DNA of 64,000 nucleotides from Alteromonadaceae bacterium M269. GTDB lineage: Bacteria > Pseudomonadota > Gammaproteobacteria > Enterobacterales > Alteromonadaceae. The notes below the pieces were generated by a model, which saw only the letters and a list, made by a program, of their open reading frames with translations, did no database searches and was not told where the DNA came from. The position numbers and the translations under genes were made by a program. Below are positions 7,753 to 18,595 of this stretch, piece after piece. The number at the start of each line of letters is the position of its first letter. Within the stretch, counting starts at the first letter, position 1. The stretch is from assembly GCA_004353515.1 (NCBI GenBank), contig SMNZ01000001.1, positions 1,054,001 to 1,118,000 on the forward strand, written 5' to 3'.

Positions 7753-9282
7753 TTATGCTTTTAACGCAGCATCAAGCTCTTCGATTTTCGCTTTCCAGAT
7801 AGCTGGACCTGTTTGGTGTGCATTAGCACCCGTACTATCAACAGCAACTGTCACTGGCATATCTTCAACGTCGAATTCGTAAATAGCTTCCATTCCTAAG
7901 TCTTCAAACGCTACAACTTTGGCATTCTTAATGGCTTTTGATACGAGGTAAGCCGCTCCACCAACAGCCATCAGGTAAACCGACTTGTGCTTAGCGATAC
8001 TTTCAACCGTCGCCGTTCCACGCTCAGCCTTACCTATCATACCGATTAAACCAGTTTCTTCTAACATGATGTCAGTGAACTTATCCATGCGTGTTGCTGT
8101 CGTTGGGCCTGCTGGACCAACAACTTCGTCACCTACAGCATCGACAGGACCTACGTAGTAAATAAACTTGTTCGTAAGATCAACACCGTCCGGTAAACCT
8201 TCACCGTTCTGCAACATAGTCTGGATACGTTTGTGCGCTGCGTCGCGACCAGTCAACATTTTGCCAGATAGCAAAACCGTCTCGCCAACTTTCCAATCTT
8301 GAATATCTTCTTTCGTAATAGTGTTGAGGTTCACTCGACGAGTATCAGCTCCAACTTCCCAAGTCACTTCAGGCCAATCTTCTAACTTTGGCGCTTTCAA
8401 ATTCGCAGGGCCGCTACCGTCAAGGGTAAAGTGTGCGTGCCTTGTTGCTGCACAGTTAGGGATCATAGCAACAGGCTTGGATGCCGCGTGAGTCGGTAGA
8501 GACATAACTTTCACATCTACGACAGTCGTTAAACCACCTAACCCTTGAGCACCTATCCCCAAAGCGTTGACTTTATTAAAGATATCAACACGCAGCTTTT
8601 CTTCTGTCGTTTCAGGACCACGCTCGATAAGTTCGTGGATATCGACAGGATCCATCAAACTCTCTTTTGCTAGTACAGCAGCTTTTTCAGCTGTACCGCC
8701 AATACCTATACCTAGCATGCCAGGTGGACACCAACCCGCCCCCATAGTAGGTAACGTTTTAACAACCCAATCGGCAATATCATCGCTTGGGTTCAGCATG
8801 ACCATTTTTGACTTATTCTCAGAACCGCCACCTTTAGCGGCAGTCATGACTTCAACTTTATCACCTTTAACCATATCTAGATGAACAACAGAAGGCGTAT
8901 TATCTCGTGTATTCTTCCTTGTACCTGCAGGGTCAGCAACAATTGATGCTCTTAATGGATTATCAGGATTCAAATAAGCTCTACGTGTTCCTTCATCAAC
9001 CATCTCTTGAACAGTCAAATCCGTTTTATCCCATTGAACACCCATACCTACTTTAACAAAGCAGGTCACGATACCTGTGTCCTGACACAAAGGTCTACGA
9101 CCTTCTGCTGACATACGTGAATTAATCAGGATTTGCGCCATGGCATCTTTAGCTGCTTGGCTTTCTTCTTTGTGATAAGCCTTTTCAACAGCTTTGACAT
9201 AATCTAGTGGGTGATAATAAGAAATAAATTGAAGCGCATCTTCGATGCTGTCGATGAAATCTTGCTGACGAATAATACTCAT
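7753..9282 (-). CDS. Class I (iron-sulfur) fumarate hydratase
   Basis: This enzyme interconverts fumarate and L-malate in the TCA cycle. The protein is 509 residues from the ATG at 9282, the start that gives 'MSIIRQQDFIDSIEDALQF'; a 12-codon upstream extension is possible but less likely. The cluster ligands are seen in 'RPLCQDTG', 'MIPNCAATRHAHF' and 'EDLGMEAIYEF'-proximal segments, and substrate-site 'GPAGPTTATRMDKF' is intact. It is a fused alpha-beta, FumA/FumB-type enzyme rather than a two-subunit form. It is monocistronic with a terminator at 7695-7737. Confidence 0.95.
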   Translation of the reverse strand: MSIIRQQDFIDSIEDALQFISYYHPLDYVKAVEKAYHKEESQAAKDAMAQILINSRMSAEGRRPLCQDTGIVTCFVKVGMGVQWDKTDLTVQEMVDEGTRRAYLNPDNPLRASIVADPAGTRKNTRDNTPSVVHLDMVKGDKVEVMTAAKGGGSENKSKMVMLNPSDDIADWVVKTLPTMGAGWCPPGMLGIGIGGTAEKAAVLAKESLMDPVDIHELIERGPETTEEKLRVDIFNKVNALGIGAQGLGGLTTVVDVKVMSLPTHAASKPVAMIPNCAATRHAHFTLDGSGPANLKAPKLEDWPEVTWEVGADTRRVNLNTITKEDIQDWKVGETVLLSGKMLTGRDAAHKRIQTMLQNGEGLPDGVDLTNKFIYYVGPVDAVGDEVVGPAGPTTATRMDKFTDIMLEETGLIGMIGKAERGTATVESIAKHKSVYLMAVGGAAYLVSKAIKNAKVVAFEDLGMEAIYEFDVEDMPVTVAVDSTGANAHQTGPAIWKAKIEELDAALKA

Positions 9283-9569
9283 GATGTTCTCATGTAAAAA
9301 TTTATTGGTGGATGGCAAGCGAAATAAAGAAGATTGTCTTTATTGCACAATTTGCAAACAAGCCGCTGCAAAAACAAACAATAATATTCAATCATCCTTA
9401 AGATAATCACGTACCCTGGTCTTTATCAATGGTATGATACCCTGCCTCGTTTTCGAGACCAACAATAGGCAATTAAGTTTACGCTTATTCGAAATAAAAC
9501 AATAGCCTATTTGGCATCTGTTGATGCTCTGTGTTAAATCTAAATTCGCTTTACGACTAATATAACTCC

Positions 9570-10979
9570 GTGACAATAAATAACTGTTTAAAATTAGTTC
9601 AGTTGGACTTATCTGCTACCACAGATATCACCACACTGTTTTCTCATATCACTGAAAGGCCTTGGTCAATCTTGCTCGATTCATCTAATAGCGAGCATAG
9701 CGATGGTCGTTACGACATTATTGCGGCCAATCCTGTTATATCGATAACGACGAAGGACAAAGTGAGTTGTATTCAAGATCACCAAACTAATGACATAAGC
9801 CTCAGTAAGCAAAACCCGTTAGAACTCATCGAGCATTATCAGAACGAGTTATTAAGTCAGGCTCAACTATCACAAGAAGCAGAAAGCAGTGAACTCCCCT
9901 TCCTTTGTGGTGCTTTAGGTTACTGGGGGTATGATCTAGGTCGGCGATTTGAAAAACTTCCAAGTCTATCCAGCAATCAATACAGCTCTCCAGATATGGC
10001 TATTGGTATTTATAGCTGGAGTATTATTAAAGATAATAAACATGGACAATGGTTTTTATCTTATGTTGAGGGATTACCCTACCCAGGCATTGATCAAGTC
10101 AATACATGGGCTGAAAACGCACTGGCACAAAGTTGTGAATTCGAGCTTCAAGAAGATTGGCAGTCGAATCTCAGTGAAGATAAGTACTTAAGCAGCATCG
10201 AACGTATTAAGCAATACTTGGTTGATGGCGACTGTTATCAAGTCAATATGACACAGCGATTTTCTGCGCCTTATTCAGGTTGTGAATGGCGAGCTTATCA
10301 AGCACTCAGGCAAAAAAATAAAGCTCCGTTTTCCGCATTTATCAAGTTACCCGAATCAACTATCTTAAGCGTCTCACCTGAGCGCTTCTTAAGCATCAAA
10401 GACGGTATGGTTGAAACCAAACCCATTAAGGGAACAAGGCCTCGCCATGCTGATGAGGCTGTTGATTTAGAAGAAGCGCAAAGCTTAAAGCAGTCTGAAA
10501 AAGATCGTGCAGAAAACTTAATGATTGTTGATTTATTGCGTAACGATTTGAGTAAGAGTTGTGCTCCGGGAAGTGTGAAAGTTCCTTCACTTTTCGAGAT
10601 AGAAAGCTTTCCAGCAGTGCATCACCTTGTCAGTAAAGTCACAGGACAACTTAAAGAAGGTGTCTCTGCCGTAAAATTACTGCAGGGAGCATTCCCTGGA
10701 GGTTCGATAACCGGAGCTCCTAAAATCCGAGCCATGGAAATCATCGAAGAATTGGAACCTGATAGGCGTAACATTTACTGTGGCAGCATAGGCTATATCG
10801 GTATTCGTGGAGACGCAGATACTAGTATCTGTATTCGAACTTTATTATGTGAAAACCAAACCATATACTGTTGGGCAGGTGGCGGCATTGTGCTAGATTC
10901 AGTCCCTGAGCTTGAATATCAAGAGTGTCACCACAAAGTCTCCAAAATACTTCCCATATTAAGGCAGTCAAATACGTAA
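9570..10979 (+). CDS. pabB: Aminodeoxychorismate synthase component I
   Basis: PabB converts chorismate with ammonia to 4-amino-4-deoxychorismate for folate synthesis. The 469-residue protein starts at GTG (9570). It has an anthranilate-synthase-like N-terminal region (to about 200) and the chorismate-binding domain with 'KPIKGTRPR', 'MIVDLLRNDLSKSC', 'GAFPGGSITGAPK' and the end motif 'AGGGIVLDSVPELEYQE'. The lysine in 'PIKGT' marks PabB rather than TrpE or isochorismate synthase. The stop overlaps the next start (TAATG), so the Nudix gene is translationally coupled. folP is also in this window but in a distant operon. Confidence 0.92.
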   Translation: MTINNCLKLVQLDLSATTDITTLFSHITERPWSILLDSSNSEHSDGRYDIIAANPVISITTKDKVSCIQDHQTNDISLSKQNPLELIEHYQNELLSQAQLSQEAESSELPFLCGALGYWGYDLGRRFEKLPSLSSNQYSSPDMAIGIYSWSIIKDNKHGQWFLSYVEGLPYPGIDQVNTWAENALAQSCEFELQEDWQSNLSEDKYLSSIERIKQYLVDGDCYQVNMTQRFSAPYSGCEWRAYQALRQKNKAPFSAFIKLPESTILSVSPERFLSIKDGMVETKPIKGTRPRHADEAVDLEEAQSLKQSEKDRAENLMIVDLLRNDLSKSCAPGSVKVPSLFEIESFPAVHHLVSKVTGQLKEGVSAVKLLQGAFPGGSITGAPKIRAMEIIEELEPDRRNIYCGSIGYIGIRGDADTSICIRTLLCENQTIYCWAGGGIVLDSVPELEYQECHHKVSKILPILRQSNT

Positions 10980-11557
10980 TGGATAAATCCCAGTTGATGC
11001 AGTCATTCCAGTTAGGTTCAGAAATCATCCCTGAACCAGACTTCCCACTGGCAGCACCTGGAACTCCTGCGGCAATACTGGTCCCTATTCTCGAGCGCGA
11101 AACTTTATCTGTTCTACTAACCAAAAGAGCAAGTCACCTAAAACATCACCCTGGTCAAGTTAGTTTTCCGGGTGGTCGTTACGAGAAAAGTGATGTTTCG
11201 TTAGCGCAAACTGCACTTAGAGAGAGTCGTGAGGAAATTGGTCTTAAAGAAGAACAAGTCAGCATTTTTGGACGACTTCCGTTGTATCGAACCATCAGTT
11301 TTTATGAGATAACGCCTTTTGTAGGGCTGGTTTCAGAACCTTTTGAGTGGTTACCTGATGATAACGAAGTTGATGAAGTCTTCGAAGTTCCTCTTCCCTT
11401 TTTACTTGACGAATCAAACTATCACATTGAAACCATCTCGCGAGGTAATGAAACTCGGCAGGTCTACTTTATATTCTGGAGAGGTCATACCATTTGGGGA
11501 GCCACAGCATCTATATTGAAAACACTCAGTAACCATTTGAATAAAAACAAGTTTTAG
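10979..11557 (+). CDS. Nudix hydrolase, CoA pyrophosphatase (NudL-type)
   Basis: The 192-residue protein starts at the ATG overlapping the pabB stop. It carries the CoA-type signature 'LLTKRASHLKHHPGQVSFPGG' region (about residues 45-65) followed by a Nudix box 'GG..E...D..LAQTALRESREEIGL', here with catalytic E residues in REXXEE order. NudL-type enzymes cleave CoA and its derivatives to 4'-phosphopantetheine and 3',5'-ADP. Coupling to pabB is common in gammaproteobacteria. The family is clear; the substrate is inferred. Confidence 0.9.
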   Translation: MDKSQLMQSFQLGSEIIPEPDFPLAAPGTPAAILVPILERETLSVLLTKRASHLKHHPGQVSFPGGRYEKSDVSLAQTALRESREEIGLKEEQVSIFGRLPLYRTISFYEITPFVGLVSEPFEWLPDDNEVDEVFEVPLPFLLDESNYHIETISRGNETRQVYFIFWRGHTIWGATASILKTLSNHLNKNKF

Positions 11558-11667
11558 CTATAACTTATAAATATTTAAACAACTAACTCGACATTTTCGC
11601 CCCGTCGTTATTCACGTATAATATCTCGCATTAACAACATCAGATGTGACACAGTTTTAGGAATTTT

Positions 11668-13038
11668 ATGATCAGCGTATTCGATATGTTCAGTATTGGC
11701 ATCGGCCCTTCCAGTTCACATACAGTCGGCCCAATGAAAGCCGCGAATGCTTTTATTGAAAACCTCAAAGCACAAGGTGTTTTGGCCAAAACAACGCATG
11801 TTAAAACTGAGTTATACGGCTCGCTTGGTCAAACCGGTAAAGGTCACGGAACAGGTAAAGCAGTTATATTGGGACTCATGGGGCTAACACCAGAAGGTAT
11901 CAACGTTGATGAAATAGATACCTTGTTGGCGGATGTTGAAAAGAATGAAACGCTAACCGTACGCGCAGAGAACCACACATTTAACTTCCCAAGGGAAAAC
12001 GCTATCGTTTTTCATCGCCGAAAGACTCTACCATTGCATTCAAATGGAATGACGCTTTTGGCTTATGATAATGACGATTTGTTGTTGGAGGAAACTTACT
12101 ATTCGATTGGTGGTGGGTTTATCGTTAAGGACTGTGATTTTGAAGCACAAAAACAGCAAGCACTGGTTGAATCCGAGATTCCTTTCCCGTTTGAGAAAGC
12201 TGTTGAGCTTATTGAATCCTGTAAAACAAATGGGTTTAGCGTTAGCACATTGATGCTGGAAAACGAAAAAACCATTCGCTCTGAAGCTGAAATACGTTCG
12301 GCACTATTAGATATTTGGCTGACCATGAAAAAATGCGTTGACCGTGGTATTGCAACTGAAGGCATCTTACCGGGCGGATTGAAGGTTCAAAGAAGAGCGC
12401 CAGGGCTCTATAGACGTTTACTTAATGAAAGAACAGACGATCCAATGTCTGCGATGGATTGGGTTAACCTATTCGCTTTAGCGGTCAATGAAGAAAACGC
12501 TGCTGGTAGCCGTGTGGTAACAGCGCCAACCAATGGAGCCGCTGGAATATTACCAGCTGTTTTATGCTACTACGACAAGTTCGTACGCCCGGTTGATGAT
12601 GACACTGCCTGCCGTTACCTATTAACCGCTGCAGCTATCGGTATCTTATACAAAAAGAATGCTTCTATCTCTGGTGCGGAAGTTGGCTGTCAGGGAGAAG
12701 TGGGTGTTGCCTGTTCAATGGCGGCAGGTGCATTTACTGAAATCATTGGCGGTTCGGTAGACGCCGTTGAAAACGCTGCTGAAATAGGTATGGAACACAA
12801 CCTAGGATTGACTTGCGACCCTGTCGGCGGACTTGTACAAGTCCCTTGTATCGAACGTAATGCAATGGGTGCTATCAAAGCCATCAACGCAAGCAGACTC
12901 GCAATGCGCGGAACAGGCCAGCATAAGGTGTCACTAGATAAGGTCATCAAGACCATGTGGGATACCGGCAACGACATGAAATCAAAGTACAAAGAAACAG
13001 CTAGAGGCGGTTTAGCGGTTAACATTATCGAATGCTAA
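11668..13038 (+). CDS. L-serine ammonia-lyase (4Fe-4S)
   Basis: This enzyme deaminates L-serine to pyruvate. The protein has 456 residues, with the beta domain beginning '[22 protein letters not shown]' and the alpha domain carrying cluster cysteines in '[16 protein letters not shown]' and '[14 protein letters not shown]'. Both domains are in one chain, as in SdaA/SdaB. It sits 110 bp after the Nudix gene, with TATAAT at 11620-11625, so it may have its own promoter. Confidence 0.93.
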   Translation: MISVFDMFSIGIGPSSSHTVGPMKAANAFIENLKAQGVLAKTTHVKTELYGSLGQTGKGHGTGKAVILGLMGLTPEGINVDEIDTLLADVEKNETLTVRAENHTFNFPRENAIVFHRRKTLPLHSNGMTLLAYDNDDLLLEETYYSIGGGFIVKDCDFEAQKQQALVESEIPFPFEKAVELIESCKTNGFSVSTLMLENEKTIRSEAEIRSALLDIWLTMKKCVDRGIATEGILPGGLKVQRRAPGLYRRLLNERTDDPMSAMDWVNLFALAVNEENAAGSRVVTAPTNGAAGILPAVLCYYDKFVRPVDDDTACRYLLTAAAIGILYKKNASISGAEVGCQGEVGVACSMAAGAFTEIIGGSVDAVENAAEIGMEHNLGLTCDPVGGLVQVPCIERNAMGAIKAINASRLAMRGTGQHKVSLDKVIKTMWDTGNDMKSKYKETARGGLAVNIIEC

Positions 13039-13219
13039 ATAACCTGAGGTAAACAAGTCACGAGACGTCGAGTTGGCAATTCGGTTCAAATAATGGTAAA
13101 TTTTATACTCTAACAATATTATAACGGTAACTCTTGAATAAGTTATGGATTTGACACACTTAATCTGAAAGTTTCGTTGTAGTATTAGACCATAGTCGTA
13201 GTGATGGTTGAGGTGCAGT

Positions 13220-13468
13220 ATGAATGAACCAACTAAAATTGTTCAGGTAGAAAACGGCCCACTCAGTGACGAGTTCGTGTCTTTAGCACTAGCAATAAGT
13301 GCTTCATTAGGTATTACATTAGGATTACTTATAGGCCTTATTACCAACAACATGGCAACTTGGTTAGTTGTTGGTATTTGTTTTGGTCTAGTTACTGGAT
13401 TGTTCCTAATTACCACCTTAAAGAAGAAGCAAAATGAACAAGGGTTGCTCAATAGTGATATCAGTTAG
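13220..13468 (+). CDS. Small two-helix membrane protein
   Basis: The 82-residue frame uses the ATG at 13220, which follows GAGGTG; an in-frame TTG four codons upstream is less likely. Two hydrophobic helices (about 22-40 and 44-64) follow a polar N-terminus, and the C-terminal end is 'LKKKQNEQGLLNSDIS'. No family is recognised. It lies between serine ammonia-lyase and cysB, converging on cysB. Confidence 0.6.
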   Translation: MNEPTKIVQVENGPLSDEFVSLALAISASLGITLGLLIGLITNNMATWLVVGICFGLVTGLFLITTLKKKQNEQGLLNSDIS

Positions 13469-13486
13469 GTTGCATCAACCTAATCG

Positions 13487-14479
<993 letters not shown>

Positions 14480-14760
14480 TCACTTTAATCATTCTTATAT
14501 TCAAAATATATATACCTAAGCCAACATTAATTCCATAAAAATTTAGAAAAAACGCCTATTTATCCGCGAATAAATGTAAACCTTTGGGCCTGTTGACCTT
14601 AGATGCAAGACAATTTATCACTTTTTGTGTTGCAACTTTCTGTTAATGCGTATCAAATTCATACGCAAGGTATATTGAACTTTGTTCTGATATTAAACAA
14701 CAATTTAGAAGAAAAGTTCATGATGATATAAGATCAACAAACCCTAACGTTTGGTTAATT

Positions 14761-15453
14761 ATGAAAGAGACAACGAGAAAAATTGATTTTGCAACCATAC
14801 TAGCTTCCGCTGTGCATGACATGAAGAACTCGTTGTGCTTACTGTTGCAATCTATCGAAACTTTAAGTGACAACATTGCACAGCAAAACCCTGAAGCCTC
14901 CAAAGAACTTGCATCATTGCATTATGAAGCTTCTCGCGTAAACACTGGGCTTATGCAGCTGCTATCACTCTATCGTTCAGAACAAGATCACTTACCTATT
15001 AATGTCGATGAGCACTATTTAGAAGACGTTATCGAAGAGCTTGTAGCAACAAACGAAAACTATATTGAAAATAAAAAAATGGAGCTCAGCATTGATCTTG
15101 ATGAAGACTTGGCTTGGTTTCTAGATGTTGATCTTATCAATCTCATGCTCAATGACGTGTTAGTTAACGCCATGCGCTATAGCAAGCATCGCATTGCAAT
15201 ACGTGTATTTACTGAAGAAAGCTACCTCTTTGTGCAGGTGCAAGACGACGGCCCTGGTTATCCATCAAGTATGCTAAAGATAAGTAAAGCAACAATGCAG
15301 GACTTTGACGTTAATACCGGAAGGACAGGCTTGGGATTATTCTTCGCTCGACTTATCGCAGAAGCACACAGTATCGAAGATAGAATAGGCAGTATTCATT
15401 TAGAAAATGGTGGTGAGCTTGGCGGCAGCGTCTTTACCTTGAAGCTACCATAA
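14761..15453 (+). CDS. Small soluble histidine kinase
   Basis: This 230-residue protein has no membrane segment and no sensor domain. It has a dimerisation/phosphoacceptor helix with 'AVHDMKNSLCLL' (His at about 19) and an HATPase_c domain with N box 'LNDVLVNAMRYS', G1 'QDDGPGYP' and G2 'GRTGLGLFFARLIAEAH'. It is therefore a complete but minimal kinase, and input must come from a partner. No response regulator is adjacent. It is oriented away from cysB, 300 bp downstream of the cysB start. Confidence 0.88.
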   Translation: MKETTRKIDFATILASAVHDMKNSLCLLLQSIETLSDNIAQQNPEASKELASLHYEASRVNTGLMQLLSLYRSEQDHLPINVDEHYLEDVIEELVATNENYIENKKMELSIDLDEDLAWFLDVDLINLMLNDVLVNAMRYSKHRIAIRVFTEESYLFVQVQDDGPGYPSSMLKISKATMQDFDVNTGRTGLGLFFARLIAEAHSIEDRIGSIHLENGGELGGSVFTLKLP

Positions 15454-15503
15454 AATCTTTGGTCTGATTTGTTATAACTTCTCACTCCTGAGTACAAAAG
15501 CTA

Positions 15504-15551
15504 ATACCAATCAGATCAAATAACTGACCACTTATTTAATCTGATTGGTAT
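15504..15551. repeat. Long inverted repeat, 20-bp arms with 8-nt loop
   Basis: The left arm (15504-15523, ATACCAATCAGATCAAATAA less the first base offset) and the right arm (15532-15551) are complementary except for one C/T position, separated by CTGACCAC. It lies in the 306-bp gap between the histidine kinase and a TM-coiled-coil gene. The sequence resembles the short mobile palindromes common in marine gammaproteobacteria. It may double as a transcript end hairpin, although no long T tract follows. Confidence 0.7.
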
Positions 15552-15759
15552 AGTACTGGCCCTAAATGAAATATAGAGATATATTCATTAATATACGACC
15601 CAAAACGCTATGTCTTTGTATTGTTCTTTATACATATAGCGGATGAGTGGATTACCACTCATGACGAAAATCAACAAGACATAATTTAAAGGGTGCTGTT
15701 ATTTGTTATTTGCCCTAGAATTAACATATAAAGCAATAGCTTAAGGATAAAAAAAATAA

Positions 15760-16530
15760 ATGAGTATGTTTGCCGTCATCATCATATTGATTGTGCTCTT
15801 GGTTGTAGGGGCGATTTTCATTAACGCTTTTCAACAACACAAAGAAAAGCAGGAAGCTGAAAAACGCCAAGAGCTTGCAAAGCAAAAATTAATTGTCGAC
15901 GAAACAGAAGATCTCCTAATGGCGACTGCGCAATTTCCTATATCCAAGCAGATTGTCGCTATCATGCATACTCGGGTCCACAACGCATTAAAAATTATGC
16001 ATGAGCTTAACCCTGGTGCTAAAGATATTGCTCAACGCATTAATGATTTGGCTGAAAAAGTGAAAACAATTAATGTTGATGACCCTGCTCCAAGCGCAGA
16101 TGCTTTTCAACTACCGGAAAATGAAAAGCAAATCATCGTTTATATCCAAGGCGTTAAAAAATTAAGACAGTTTTTACGAATGGAAAACAGCAAAGGAAAA
16201 GTCGAAACTCAAATATTTGCTAAAGAAGATAAGCTTCTCGAAAATCTACAATTGAGAATTAATATCGAAACTCTTAATCGAAGAGCTGACGCAGCAATGA
16301 ACTCTAATATGTTAGGTTCCGCGAGACAATATTTAGAGAAAGCATTAGGCGCGCTAAATTCAACATCACAACAAGATGAATTTATCGTTCAGCGTAAACA
16401 AGAATTAGAACACAAGCTGAAAGTTATTCAGGATAATCTTCGCAATTCAAATAGCCAGGATGTTAAGAAGAAGCAAGAAGAGGAAAAAGACGAGCTTGAT
16501 GAGCTCTTTGCACCTAAAAAGAAATGGTAA
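15760..16530 (+). CDS. Single-pass membrane protein with coiled coil, function unknown
   Basis: The 256-residue protein has one N-terminal membrane helix ('MFAVIIILIVLLVVGAIFI', residues 3-21) and a charged helical cytoplasmic body. The body contains a TPR-like helical pair near residues 175-195 ('RADAAMNSNMLGSARQYLEK') and an acidic C-terminal end 'KDELDELFAPKKKW'. I do not recognise a named family with certainty. No overlapping neighbours are present, so it appears monocistronic. Confidence 0.75.
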   Translation: MSMFAVIIILIVLLVVGAIFINAFQQHKEKQEAEKRQELAKQKLIVDETEDLLMATAQFPISKQIVAIMHTRVHNALKIMHELNPGAKDIAQRINDLAEKVKTINVDDPAPSADAFQLPENEKQIIVYIQGVKKLRQFLRMENSKGKVETQIFAKEDKLLENLQLRINIETLNRRADAAMNSNMLGSARQYLEKALGALNSTSQQDEFIVQRKQELEHKLKVIQDNLRNSNSQDVKKKQEEEKDELDELFAPKKKW

Positions 16531-16940
16531 AACTTTCAGTAATATCCCTCTCCAAATGAGCATTGGCGAACAAAATTCATACAATGCTCTTTCTTCTTCT
16601 CAAAGTTCCTCACAATTCCAAAACTTGAACTACACTAGTTAGTGCATTAGACGTTTACGTTAAATGTTGATAATTAAAATAAATTAAGAAATTCTAAAAT
16701 CGATGCATTTATAAACAACAGGTAAATTAACGAACCGGTCGAATTAATTATTTTAAAAAAATTAGACTAAAGTTAGGTAAATACCAGCAGTTATTTGATC
16801 ACAGGTCTATAACAAGTGCGTTATAATCGATTCGCTGGGCGGGCATCTTTTTTAGAACAACTAGATTTAAAGACGATGTCTGGCTTTATTGTTATAGCAA
16901 TTGTCAGCTTTTTAATTCTGGATATTAACGGGGATTTGGA
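16531..16940. other. Gene-free promoter region upstream of the chemoreceptor
   Basis: These 410 AT-rich bases contain no convincing gene. A TATAAT at 16820-16825 follows a weak -35-like TCACAG (about 17 bp upstream) and may drive the chemoreceptor gene, leaving a leader of roughly 110 nt. No riboswitch fold was recognised. Confidence 0.35.
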
Positions 16941-18548
16941 ATGGGGTTTTTAAACAATTGGTCAATTGGCAAAAGAATACTATTAATACCAATAGTCGGC
17001 ACGGTGGGTTTTTTAATCAACCTGATTGTCACATCGCAAGCCTCTCTATCGAGTGCATCTCACCTTAATGATGTTAGAAGTGCAGATTTTCCTCTTTTAC
17101 AACTAACACAACAAAAGCTATTCGACCTAAAAGGTATTAATGAATCTTTGGGTAATGCAGCGACAACAGGCGAAGCCGAAACACTCGAAGAAGCCAAAGT
17201 AAAAGCAGACCAGTTTGATAAAGACCTTTCTACTATTATTTCTTTTGATAGCACGCTTTCTGCAGAACAACGGAATTTGAAAGGTTCCTTTAACCAATGG
17301 TTCGATATAGCTTATGGACTAACATCCGGCATGCTTACTGGAGATGCTGACTTCAGTAAAGTCGGCGAAATGAACGATGCGTATGCTGAGATAGAGAAAC
17401 AACTACAAGACTTTTTACAGGTCAGGCAACATCGATTTGACGACGCCTTCGATATGGCAAGCCAAAATGCCAATCGCAATGTTTGGACAGGAATTATCAT
17501 TGGCATCGGTTTGGCCGTAGTTTTATTTGTGGTCGCCTTTCCAATTATCAGTCAAATCAAAGGTAGCTTGAATGCGGTATCAAGCTCACTTAAAAACATT
17601 GCTGAAGATAATGGCGACTTGACAGTTCGCATCCAAGTCAATAATGACGATGAAATCGGTGAGCTCGTTAACTGGTTTAATTCCTTCATGGAAAAGCTGC
17701 AGGGCCTCATGTCTAGCTTAATAGATACAGCAACCCCTCTTTCTGAAGCTGCAAAGGAAATTAAAGGCTTATCTGAACAAGGACAAAACATTTCAGGTAT
17801 CCAAGAAAACCACGCACAACACGCTAAAGACTCTGCAGATAGCATGCAAGAACGCGTTTCCTATGTCGCATCTAACGCTGCTGAAGCGGCAACAGCGGCT
17901 CAAGACGCTCAAGATTCGGTAAATGCTGGGCAACAAGTCGTTAATCAAACCGTAAAACAAATCGAAGCCCTGGCTGGTAATGTTGACGAAACATCTGAAG
18001 TTATCGCCAAACTGGAAAGAGACTCCAATCAAGTTGGTGCTGTTCTTGATGTTATCCAAGGTATTGCTGAACAGACTAACCTACTTGCACTTAATGCTGC
18101 GATAGAGGCCGCGCGTGCAGGTGAACAAGGTCGAGGGTTCGCCGTTGTAGCAGATGAAGTCAGAACATTGGCATCACGCACAGCAGACTCAACATCAGAA
18201 ATTCAATCAACAATTGAACAGCTTCAAAACGCGTCAAAATCAGCGGTAACAGCCATGGAAGCAGGTTCTAGCTACGCCACAGAATCCGTTAACTTAGCGC
18301 AGAAAGCTGGCGAAAGTTTAGACGAGATCTATACTTCGGTAATAAAAATTAGCCAAATGAATGGTGTTATCGCGGAAGCTACAGGGTCACAAAGAGAAAT
18401 GTCATCACAATTGGCACAAACAGGTACCGACATGTTATCGACAACGGAACAAACGAGCACACATTCACAAGAACTCGCCAATGTCAGTACACGACTTCAA
18501 TCATTCGCTAACGCGTTGGAGTCCATTACACGCAAATTCAAAGTTTAA
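16941..18548 (+). CDS. Methyl-accepting chemotaxis protein
   Basis: The 535-residue transmembrane chemoreceptor has TM1 at about 13-33, a helical periplasmic ligand domain (about 35-180, four-helix-bundle type), TM2 at about 181-202 and HAMP to about 255. The signalling domain has the hairpin tip '[20 protein letters not shown]' and '[16 protein letters not shown]'. It signals to CheA/CheW at the inner membrane. The ligand is unknown. The next genes (porin and PstS-like protein) follow on the same strand within 50 bp, so they may be expressed together. Confidence 0.95.
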   Translation: MGFLNNWSIGKRILLIPIVGTVGFLINLIVTSQASLSSASHLNDVRSADFPLLQLTQQKLFDLKGINESLGNAATTGEAETLEEAKVKADQFDKDLSTIISFDSTLSAEQRNLKGSFNQWFDIAYGLTSGMLTGDADFSKVGEMNDAYAEIEKQLQDFLQVRQHRFDDAFDMASQNANRNVWTGIIIGIGLAVVLFVVAFPIISQIKGSLNAVSSSLKNIAEDNGDLTVRIQVNNDDEIGELVNWFNSFMEKLQGLMSSLIDTATPLSEAAKEIKGLSEQGQNISGIQENHAQHAKDSADSMQERVSYVASNAAEAATAAQDAQDSVNAGQQVVNQTVKQIEALAGNVDETSEVIAKLERDSNQVGAVLDVIQGIAEQTNLLALNAAIEAARAGEQGRGFAVVADEVRTLASRTADSTSEIQSTIEQLQNASKSAVTAMEAGSSYATESVNLAQKAGESLDEIYTSVIKISQMNGVIAEATGSQREMSSQLAQTGTDMLSTTEQTSTHSQELANVSTRLQSFANALESITRKFKV

Positions 18549-18595
18549 AAGATAGATAGATTTAAGCAGTTAACACACACAACAGGGGACACAAT

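Noticed and set aside
16941-18548. Chemoreceptor as a cytoplasmic energy-taxis receptor
   Set aside because: Two clear membrane helices flank a periplasmic domain, so it is a conventional transmembrane receptor.
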